The notes below the pieces were generated by a model that was not told the DNA's origin, made no database searches, and saw nothing but the letters and a program-made list of their open reading frames with translations. DNA of 64,000 nt. Origin: Chelydra serpentina. Lineage: Eukaryota; Chordata; Testudines; Chelydridae. The stretch is taken from NCBI GenBank assembly GCA_037349315.1, contig JBAIAC010000010.1, positions 28,002,001 to 28,066,000 of the forward strand, written 5' to 3'. The translations under genes were made by a program, and so were the position numbers. Positions 57,901 to 64,000 of the stretch are shown one piece after another (the stretch's first letter is position 1; each line of letters starts with the position of its first letter).

Positions 57901-58900
57901 GACGTTCTGCTATCAGGAGGTGGACTCCCTCCTCCAGCAAGGGGCGGTAGAACAAGTCTCACCATAGTGTCAAGGAGAGGATTCTATTCCCCTTATTCTT
58001 CAGTTTCCTCCCTCCCTCCCTCCCCAAAAAGAAGGCAGAGACCCATTCTGGACCTTTGATTTGGGCACTCTGTATCAGGCACTTGAAGGAACTAGAGTAA
58101 TAATAAATGGTCGAACAGGATACCAACCATTGGAGTTCTGGACTGATGCTGCATGACTAGTGTTGAATCCTTAATCAAATAGGCACAACTTCATTGGGCT
58201 GTATGTACAGATGCTATGTGACTCTACAAAGCCATATTTTTATGGACAGTGGAAAAGAAGAACATGTATGCTGAGAGGCCAATGAAAATGATGTAAGGAT
58301 ATTCTCAAAACTCACCTAAAATGCACTGTCAAAGTCGATCCAAACACATGGGAAGCTGCTGCTGCTGGTTAATCAGGATGGCAGCAGACCTGTTGGTTTG
58401 CAGTTAAAGCCATCAAGAATATCAGCACAGAAAAAGCCAAAGAGAGGCATCAGTGAAGAAAGCAGGCTATGGCAAAAACGTGTGGCCAGACACGTGCAGA
58501 TGCATCTGCGCATCACTCATAGGTTTACATTCACACAAGGTGCATTGAAACAAACTAACTTTCATGTGTTGCCTATGATGGGAGACTCCAGTACCACTCG
58601 CATCCAGCTGAGCCCCCTCAGAAATGTCAGAGGATTTAGAAGCCTTGGTTTTCAGACCCCTCTGCTATCTTATCTTTTGGTGCCCTCTCTCACTTTTTGC
58701 CCACAATTGGGCCTCTTAACATGACACACAGTTGGGTCTTAGAAATTACCCACCGAGGATAGTTCATAGAGTTTCTCTTCCTCTCTCCCCACAAACTCCC
58801 TTCCCAGTCCCCCTTCAAGGACCACTTTCATGAGGTTATTTTTCAACAAGAGGTGGACTCCCTCCTCCTCTGAGGGGCAATAGAGTGAGTGCCACCTTGG

Positions 58901-58939
<39 letters not shown>

Positions 58940-61900
58940 TCCCCTTATTTTTCAGTCCTCAAGAAAAGATGGAGTGGGGAGACCCATTCTGGACCTTTGA
59001 TAACTGAACATCTTGAAAAATTGAAATTTAGGATGGTTACACGAGCATCAATAATCCTCTCCCAAGGGGTGTGGTTCGTGGCTCTCAACATGGACACTTA
59101 TTTTCATGTAGATATTAATCTCTCACACACAAAGTTCCTTCAGGTTTTAGTGAGTCGGGAAAATTTCCAGTTCAGAGCCCTTCCCCTTGGACGTTCTATA
59201 GCACCCAGACTATTCACTAAGGTCTTCTCTGTGGTGGCAGCCCAAATGAGATGTCGGGGTTAGACAGTTTTTTCCCATATCTCAATGACTAACTCCTAAT
59301 AAGTTGTTCCAGCTATGAGGTTAGATCGGCAACTTTGAGCAGGAACAAAGAAAAGTCCATTTTAACACACCCACACGGATGATAAACTTTATGGGAGCAA
59401 GAGCTTTTCTCCCCATGGAAAGATTTCAGTTAATGAGTAATCTGATAGCACAGATTACTTGCAGACTGAGGACTCTGGTCAAGGTGTACCTTTCTCTTCT
59501 AGCACATGACCTTGTGATACCATTCGCCAGGCTTCATGTACACTGTGTACAGGCCTGACTCCAGTAAATCTGCTTACCAGGCATGGATCACATCCAGGGA
59601 CGGCTTTAGCGGGTGTGGTGGGGCCCCACGTGAAGAATGACGGCGGGGCCCCGCACCTCTCTCCCCCCCGCCCCCTGGCTGGACTTATCGGAGCAAAAAA
59701 AACTACTGGACTTGGAGGAAAAAAACAAAACAAAAAACCCCGCCACAGCTGGGGCCTCTTGGGCACGGGGCCTGATTCCAGGGAAGCGGACAAATCGGCT
59801 TAAAGCCGGTCCTGATCACATCAACACCAGAGTGACTGTTCCCACTATCGCTTCTTTTACCTGCTGGTTGAACCTGTATCGAGTAAGAGTAGATGTCCAC
59901 TTCATCACTCTTGCCCCCTCTGTCACTATCATAACAGATGGCTCCCTTATGGATTGAAGTGCTCACCTGAACAACCATGCCATACAAGTTATCTGGATCC
60001 ACAGGAGGCCAGACTGCACATCAGTCTACTGGAACTGAGGGCAGTCTGCCTGGCATGCAGGTCTTTTCTTCCGCTCATTCATTCTTTCCATGCCCAATAA
60101 TGTCAGACAATGTCACCACACAGCTTTTTACATAACAGGACAGAGCAAGATATCTTCCCCTTGGAAACATTCTCCATGTCCCACCTGACCTTGACGGTTG
60201 CATTTTTAGTTGCCATTACCTGAGCCAGAAGTGGGAGTAAGATGGAAGGCCTCATGGCAGACCCACCATGTACTGTTTGCACAAGGGAAAGGTCTTCCTT
60301 TGCTTCCATCCAAATTCCTCCCCAAAGCTATTTCTGAGTTCCATGACAACCAAACTATCTACTTACTTGTTTTCTTCCTGAAACCCCATGTCGCTGCTGA
60401 AGAGAGAAGACTTTATTCCCTCGATGTTAGATGTGCCTTGGTGTTCTAGCTGCAGAGGACCAAATCAATGATAAAATCACCAAGGTTATTTATTGACATA
60501 GCAGAAAGATTGCGAGAACAAGTTATATCCTCTGAGTATCTAAATGGACTTCTGGGCGCATCACTGCGCGCTATCAATTAGTACATATACCTCCACCAGG
60601 AGAGCACAAGGTGCCTCTACAGCAATAATGCCCAAACTTTTCCTGTCACCCCTCCTCTCCCCCCGCCCCCGTTACCAGTTATGGAATCTGTCCGCGCGCT
60701 CCCTCCATTACTGCACAGTTAGCTCAGCAGAGGAGCTTGGGTTGAATATATGTATGGGGGGAGATGGGGGCAGAACTATGTATGGAGGAAGAGCTGGACT
60801 AGAGGCAGAGCTAGCCTACGGGTGGAGAGGGAATGAGGGCAGAGCTGGGCTGGAGTTGGAACAGGCAGTGGAGTGGATCTGTGGTTGGGGCCTGGCTGAG
60901 CAGGAGGCAGAGTGGAGCTATGGCTGGGACCAGAGCTGGGAAGGGGGCGGAGCAGGGGATAGAGTGGAGCTGTGGCTGGAGCTGGTTGGGGTGGAGCAGG
61001 GCTGGGTGGCACTCCCTCCACACCCCACATGGGGACTGGCCTGGGCTCCTCCTCACCTCCATAGGGAGGCATACCCCACAGTTTGGGGCCACTGCTCCCC
61101 AGCATCACTGCAGGAAGTTTACAGGACATATGCAGAGTGGCTACCTAGAGTTCCATCCACACGTTCACAAAACATTACACGCTAGTTTAGTTCTCTGCTG
61201 CAGATGCAGTGCTTTGGGAACTGCAGTACTTCAAGCATCTTTGCTGCTCTGTCTCCCTCACCCCTCTCCAGTCCGAATACAGGTTCTCAATCACTCGTGT
61301 GGAATGCACATAGGGGCAAGCACTTGAAGAAGAAATGGAGGTTACTTGTCTGTAACTGGAAGTTCTTTGAGATGTGTGGTCCCTGTCTGAATTCCATTAC
61401 CCACTGTCTGTCCCCTCTTGTTTGGATCCTACTGGATTTGCGGTAAGAAGAGGAACTGGAGAGGTATCAGCCCGCACTTCCTCTTACACCCACAGTCTGG
61501 AGCATGAGGAGAACTACTGTGCATTTGCGGGGCAACGAACATTGCTTGTTAGAATTTCTGGACATGGGCTTACGGTGTGCGCACGTGTGCAGTACAGATA
61601 GGGACCACACATGTCAAAGAACTTCCAGTTACAGGCAAACTAATTCCAGTTTTTGATTCCTTTTTGTCTTTAAATGTCATCATAATGTTGGGCAATTCTA
61701 AGCACTATATTATTGATAGAAAAATCTTGTAATATTCATGTGGTCTCCTTCTCTGTAGAAAACACACTACACTTTCTATGGCGAGAGGTCATCACTCCAG
61801 AGGGAGTAAAACTCTACTATAATCCATTTACTGGTTGGTGAGTTTTGATTTTGTTTTGTAGAGGGGACACTGTTGTTCCTGGCAGCACCTAAACATGCCA

Positions 61901-62714
61901 CTTTGTGAAAATTTTGTTAGAAACCTTCAAATGAAGAGCATTGGATAAATAATAACCGTGCCTTCTCAGTTTGTGAATGCAGAATAAGAGCTGTAGAATA
62001 TTTAATATGAAAGAAGAAAATGTGGGGTGTGGTGGGGAGAAGAAAGTTCGTAAATTGTAGGTTAAAAGGCATCAGTATATTTGCTGTAAGAACTTTTTTT
62101 TCTTAATTCAAGTGCAATGGATTCATTATTTTTAAATTACTGACTTGGAGGCTACAACCCTTCAATTTTGTATTCTAAGTTTTTAAAGGTTACAGCAAAG
62201 AGACAGTATAAACTTTCATTTGTCTATTGATCTTGGACAAGAAAATAGATGAATACAGTAACTAGTATTGCTTTAACAAATTATGAATTTTGTGAGAAGT
62301 AAATCTGTTTGTGTACTGTAGTGTATAGTTGCTTTATACAGATTTTATTTATCTTAACCTTTTGAAAATTATGTAAGTTATTGTTTTGTAATCTGTTTAA
62401 ACATAAAGAAAATTGCTTTGGTGGCTAACACCGATGCATATTTCTCTCTCTATATGTAGCCTGCCAAAATTATTCGTTATCTCTGCTACTTTGAACATGT
62501 GCTACTCTTCTGGTCACACTAGTTTGTAACTTAAGTTTGTTTGGGTGTGTCTTTACTCTTTAGCATTATCCGTGAACACCCAGTTGCAGGGCCTCCATGG
62601 CCTGGAGGAATCCTGGCAGATGAGATGGGTCTTGGAAAGACAGTAGAGGTGCTGGCTCTTATTCTGACACACACCCGACGAGATGTTAAACAAGATATGC
62701 TGAAACTACCTGAG
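36362..62714 (+). CDS. SHPRH: SHPRH 5' part: SNF2 helicase / E3 ubiquitin ligase, joined exons 2-6
   Basis: Join 36,362-36,997; 37,432-37,561; 54,662-54,880; 61,759-61,837; 62,564-62,714 gives 405 codons without a stop. SHPRH is a nuclear SNF2-family ATPase with PHD, linker-histone and RING domains that ubiquitinates PCNA with UBC13/RAD18 during damage tolerance. Here only the N-terminus and the start of the helicase are present: [12 protein letters not shown] at about residues 306-317 and the ATP-binding motif DEMGLGKT at 374-381 (Lys380, Thr381). Family length is about 1,680 residues, so three quarters lies beyond the window. Introns are 9.1 kb (before exon 2), 0.43, 17.1, 6.9 and 0.73 kb. 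Phases agree at every junction. Confidence 0.95.
37432..37561 (+). CDS. SHPRH: SHPRH coding exon 3
   Basis: Acceptor TGTTTCACAG|GTT, donor TTCCAG|GTAACA. It encodes [15 protein letters not shown] through KYYNFIIP and ends one base into the Asp codon (phase 1). The intron before it is only 434 bp, the shortest in the window. Confidence 0.93.
37740..38005 (+). mobile_element. MIR-like SINE in intron 3
   Basis: Contains the MIR core in order: 'ataacacccttctgagatagg', 'ttttcattttaccaatgggaaactgaggcaaagagg', 'atgatcacac', 'ccaggaactgatccagat', 'cttgaccaca'. A roughly 50-bp block ('gtcccagtccaatgcccattgc') looks inserted in the middle. Confidence 0.75.
38006..40218. other. Intron 3 sequence, nothing firmly recognised
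   Basis: AT-rich DNA. A tail-like 'gaggagtaggaattgtctgtgtcttgcataatggca' near 38,930 may be an old LINE end. No exon with consistent splice phase was found. Confidence 0.4.
40222..40459. mobile_element. Harbinger MITE sharing the terminus of the 19.5-24.4 kb element
   Basis: The left end GGGTATGTCCACATTGCAG is nearly the same as the inverted right end of the autonomous element (GGGTATGTCTACACTA). The right end inverted reads GGGTACATTCCATACTC. TAA flanks both sides (40,219-40,221 and 40,460-40,462), the 3-bp duplication expected of Harbinger. At 238 bp it has no coding capacity and would depend on a transposase in trans. Confidence 0.85.
40463..41157. other. Intron 3 sequence, nothing recognised
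   Basis: No supported feature. Confidence 0.35.
41915..42392. mobile_element. hAT MITE with perfect 8-bp duplication
   Basis: Left CAGCGGTTCTCAGCCTGTGG and right TAGGTTGAGAACCACTG are inverted repeats. CTCTAATC flanks both ends without mismatch (41,907-41,914; 42,393-42,400). The interior is GC-rich and generates spurious frames of over 100 codons on both strands. Confidence 0.9.
42591..43523 (-). mobile_element. LTR-like insertion, minus orientation
   Basis: Read on the minus strand it starts TGTCACAGGGTGG, has a good TATA box (GGGCTATAAAAGGTC; plus-strand 43,407-43,420) about 110 bp in, and ends near CCTTCTCA. These are LTR features. It interrupts family R. An exact target duplication was not found (AGGGA against AGGGG is possible), so the edges are approximate. 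No internal genes. Confidence 0.55.
44655..45880 (-). mobile_element. CR1 LINE, 5'-truncated
   Basis: The inverted tail 'catagaacatagaatcatggaacc' is followed by minus-strand ORF2 pieces: [59 protein letters not shown] and [17 protein letters not shown], in the proper 3'-to-5' order. Stops and frameshifts are present. Confidence 0.9.
45881..47234. other. Intron 3 sequence, nothing recognised
   Basis: No supported feature. T-rich runs near 46,135, 46,380 and 46,610. Confidence 0.4.
47235..48912 (+). mobile_element. CR1 LINE, 5'-truncated, plus strand
   Basis: A decayed ORF2 on the plus strand gives [37 protein letters not shown] and [20 protein letters not shown] before the 3' end 'ctagatgacttctcgaggtcccttccattcctatgattctg', the canonical CR1 tail. 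It is opposite in orientation to the neighbouring CR1 copies at 44.7 and 50.1 kb. Confidence 0.9.
48913..50125. other. Intron 3 sequence, nothing firmly recognised
   Basis: A half-MITE-like segment near 49,455-49,550 ('attgattttaatggcagttgtatgcac...tttggcccc'). Otherwise no feature. Confidence 0.4.
50130..52690 (-). mobile_element. CR1-type LINE, older copy
   Basis: Minus-strand ORF2 pieces occur in order from the right: [20 protein letters not shown] (about 51,650), RT-like remnants, then [20 protein letters not shown] and [20 protein letters not shown] (about 50,680-50,490), then [18 protein letters not shown] words (50,320). It is more diverged than the 47.2-kb copy. It includes an 18-T run near 52,170. 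Confidence 0.85.
52700..54655. other. Intron 3 sequence, nothing recognised
   Basis: AT-rich, with pyrimidine-rich stretches at about 53,880-54,030 and a C-rich run at 54,470-54,486. No exon with matching phase between exons 3 and 4. Confidence 0.4.
54662..54880 (+). CDS. SHPRH: SHPRH coding exon 4, with GC splice donor
   Basis: Acceptor TCTATGCAG|AT completes the split Asp codon. It encodes [32 protein letters not shown] and [18 protein letters not shown] (residues 256-328), where the helicase domain begins. The exon must end at 54,880 in phase 1 for exon 5 to continue [11 protein letters not shown]. The intron then begins GCAAGT, a GC donor with otherwise perfect consensus. The nearest GT, four bases on, gives the wrong frame. 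Confidence 0.92.
54881..54886 (+). other. SHPRH: Non-canonical GC splice donor of SHPRH intron 4
   Basis: The junction reads AATG|GCAAGT. GC-AG introns are a minority (about 1%) of vertebrate introns and usually compensate with strong +3 to +6 bases, as here. Confidence 0.85.
54887..55490. other. Intron 4 sequence, nothing recognised
   Basis: AT-rich DNA between the exon 4 donor and the DIRS-like element. No supported feature. Confidence 0.4.
58905..58933. repeat. (GA)n microsatellite
   Basis: An uninterrupted GA run of about 29 bp inside the DIRS-like element, just upstream of its RT segment. Confidence 0.95.
59595..59814. mobile_element. hAT MITE nested in the DIRS-like element, perfect 8-bp duplication
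   Basis: Left CAGGGACGGCTTTAGC and right GCTTAAAGCCGGTCCTG are inverted repeats. ATCACATC flanks both sides exactly (59,587-59,594; 59,815-59,822). The 220-bp interior is GC-rich with an A-rich patch and encodes nothing. Confidence 0.92.
60625..61105. mobile_element. Probable second nested MITE, GC-rich
   Basis: Composition changes sharply at 'aatgcccaaacttttcctgtc' (about 60,627) and returns to DIRS-like sequence after 'gtttggggccactgctc' (about 61,098). The two edges are partly inverted (GCCCAAACTT against GCCCCAAACTG). Inside is a GAGCTGGG/GGAGCTGTGG-rich repeat. The flanking duplication is not clear. Confidence 0.45.
61347..61637. repeat. 38-bp inverted repeat at the right end of the DIRS-like element
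   Basis: 'ctgtaactggaagttctttga' with the following 'atgtgtggtccct' (61,347-61,384) is repeated in inverse orientation at 61,600-61,637, with about two mismatches and some 215 bp between. DIRS elements carry inverted terminal and internal complementary repeats, which would explain it. Confidence 0.75.
61759..61837 (+). CDS. SHPRH: SHPRH coding exon 5
   Basis: Acceptor CTTCTCTGTAG|AA, donor GGTTG|GTGAGT. It encodes (E)[10 protein letters not shown] and [11 protein letters not shown], ending two bases into a Cys codon. It lies 120 bp downstream of the DIRS-like element. Confidence 0.93.
61838..62563. other. SHPRH intron 5, no feature
   Basis: AT-rich 726-bp intron with no recognisable repeat. 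Confidence 0.6.
62564..62714 (+). CDS. SHPRH: SHPRH coding exon 6 (Walker A)
   Basis: Acceptor TTTACTCTTTAG|C, donor CCTGAG|GTGAGA, phase 0 at the end. It encodes IIREHPVAG, then [20 protein letters not shown] with the P-loop lysine at residue 380, then [12 protein letters not shown]. This is the nucleotide-binding start of the SNF2 ATPase. The next exon lies beyond 64,000. Confidence 0.95.
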
Positions 62715-63163
62715 GTGAGAGAACTATGATAGATTTGGGGAACAAACAAGGTACTTCTAATATGTGAGGCATGTTCCTGGTGTTTAGCTATCATTTTTTG
62801 TGTGGCAAAGTCTATAATGAAAAGTTGTGCAAGTGAAATAAATAGTCTTTGTCTGTTAGCATGTGGTCCTTGGTGATGTGAATAGGAGAACAGTGCAAAA
62901 TATTATGAGGAGCAATTTGTATTGTTTGTCATTGATGTGAATGAAGAACAAAGTCTCAGTTGTAGGCAGAAATTCCAGGTAAAGTATATTGTAACTGAGA
63001 CTTCTAACTTAGAAAACAGATCAAATTGTAGCCTTGTATGCATGCACGCACATTACGTAGTCTTCACTTGCATATCTGCATTCATCTGTGTACAGAATTT
63101 GGCGCATCGTGTGTTGGGAATTTGCTCCTCCACATTCCATTGTGTATTACATTCTAACTAGAT
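62715..63163. other. SHPRH intron 6, first part, no feature
   Basis: Ordinary AT-rich intron DNA. Confidence 0.5.
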
Positions 63164-63385
63164 CAGTGGTGGGCAACCTGCGACCCATGGGCCGCATGTG
63201 GCCCATCAGGGGAATCTGCTGTTGGGCCGCAAGACAGTTTACATTGACCGTCCGCACGCGCGGCTGCCTCCAGCTCCCAGTGGCCACGGTTCACCATTCC
63301 TGGCCAATGGGAGCTGCGGGAAGCGGCGGCCAGCATGTACCTGCCTGCCTTGCGGCCCAGCAGCAGATTACCTACCTGCTCCTGT
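63164..63385. mobile_element. hAT MITE, right-truncated
   Basis: Starts CAGTGGTGGGCAACCTGCGA, the left terminus of a common hAT MITE, with 'ggccgcatgtggccc' and a GC-rich interior similar in style to 34,634-34,963. The matching inverted right terminus is not present, so it is truncated near 63,385. Confidence 0.65.
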
Positions 63386-63459
63386 AATAGAACCATAAAC
63401 TCTGGCTGAGTTACTGAAGTCCTGAAATCACAATTTAAAGACTTCAAGTTACAGAGAAT

Positions 63460-63885
63460 CCACCGTTTATTCTAATTTAAACCAGTGACCTGAGTCCCAA
63501 CAACTCCCCCACACCGGGGTCTCTGTCAATATGGCCTGGGGGTGGGGGCAGGGAAGTCCCTCCTGACCCCAAATACTGTGATCAGTTGGACCCTGAGCAT
63601 GTGGACAAGAACTACCAGCCAGACACCTATGAAAGAATTCTCTGTAGTAACTCAAAGCCCTCCCCCTCTATTGTCCTATCTCAGGCCGTTGGGGATATTT
63701 GCTACTGGCAGTCACAGATTGCCTACAATGGCATGTGGCCAATCTCATCGTACTATCCCCTCCATTAACTTATCAAGCTCAGTCTTAAAACAAATTTAGG
63801 TTTTTTGCCCTCCATTGTTTCCCTTGGAAAGCTGTTCCAGAACTTCACTCCTCTGATTGTTAGAAATCTTCATCTGATTTCAAGC
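63460..63885 (-). mobile_element. CR1 LINE 3' region, diverged subfamily
   Basis: Minus-strand words resembling the CR1 ORF2 end (FWNSFPRETMEGKK-like at about 63,840-63,800) are followed by a 3' region containing 'gggatatttgctactggcagtcacagattgcc' when read on plus. No clear tail repeat. Confidence 0.55.
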
Positions 63886-63892
63886 TAGTAGG

Positions 63893-64000
63893 AGTAGCTT
63901 GTGGCCAGCTCAATTAGGGCCCAGCTGGCCCTGATAAGAGGGCTGTGGGCCAGAAACGGGAGGAGTTTCTCTCCAGCCCTGGAGGGAGAAGGGCTAGCTG
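63893..64000 (+). mobile_element. LTR fragment similar to 3,107-3,823, cut by the window end
   Basis: 'gccagctcaattagggcccagctggccctgataagagggctg' parallels 'cagccaattagggc...ccagctggcccatatgaaaggg' of the 3.1-kb LTR-like element, with CAATTAG and TATA-like GATAAGAGGG in the same order. Confidence 0.5.

Larger units (their letters stand above)
55495..61640 (+). mobile_element. DIRS-like retroelement, decayed, in intron 4
   Basis: The gag-like region near 57,260-57,550 (+) reads [21 protein letters not shown] and [15 protein letters not shown]. The RT region at 58,997-59,263 reads [20 protein letters not shown] and [20 protein letters not shown], close to the vertebrate DIRS RT pattern. A segment near 60,190-60,320 ([20 protein letters not shown] words) resembles the stretch leading to the tyrosine recombinase. 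The right end holds an inverted repeat. Stops and frameshifts run throughout, so it is inactive. Both outer boundaries are approximate. Assignment is by remembered motif pattern. Confidence 0.7.

Noticed and set aside
60544..61185. 213-codon open frame
   Set aside because: It is made by a GC-rich repeat nested in the DIRS-like element and has low-complexity composition.
1..64000. CRISPR array, operon structure or phage-like system
   Set aside because: The window is vertebrate nuclear DNA with spliced genes. The tandem arrays present are microsatellites and one minisatellite without regular spacers.

Overview
The window is vertebrate nuclear DNA, most likely from a cryptodiran turtle. It has long introns, GT-AG spliced exons, a CpG-island promoter and very dense old transposons. 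A tRNA-derived SINE with a CR1-type tail ending in repeats of ATTCTATG (26,556-26,737) looks like the turtle cry/polIII SINE. CR1 LINEs, Harbinger, hAT and DIRS-like elements, and a short repeat containing GCATAAGCTTTCGTGGG, also fit a turtle. The species cannot be named from the sequence.

The only host gene I can support is the 5' part of SHPRH (SNF2/RING helicase, E3 ubiquitin ligase) on the + strand. A CpG island at about 26,760-27,560 holds an NRF1-like site and a non-coding first exon ending at 27,238. Coding exons are 36,332-36,997 (ATG at 36,362), 37,432-37,561, 54,662-54,880, 61,759-61,837 and 62,564-62,714. They give 405 codons and reach the Walker A helicase motif DEMGLGKT. The gene continues beyond the window. 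All junction phases agree, and intron 4 starts with GC instead of GT.

Positions 1-26,700 are upstream intergenic DNA built of nested repeats. They include three-layer insertions at 3-5 kb, a 64-bp tailless retrocopy of the start of RPS15 mRNA with perfect 13-bp target duplications (7,061-7,150), a decayed DUF4371-type hAT element (10.3-12.5 kb), a fold-back hAT element (12.5-14.3 kb), a CR1 carrying an LTR insertion (16.1-19.1 kb), and a nearly complete 4.95-kb Harbinger transposon (19,469-24,420). The Harbinger has an intact 427-residue transposase and a two-exon Myb/SANT partner broken by one stop codon.

The SHPRH introns hold a second copy of the fold-back hAT (30.0-31.5 kb), several CR1 copies on both strands, a short Harbinger MITE sharing the big element's terminus (40,222-40,459), several hAT MITEs with 8-bp duplications, and a 6-kb DIRS-like retroelement in intron 4 (about 55.5-61.6 kb) with its own nested hAT MITE. 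No RNA gene, CRISPR array or second host gene was found. Repeat family names come from recognised motifs and termini, not from a database search.
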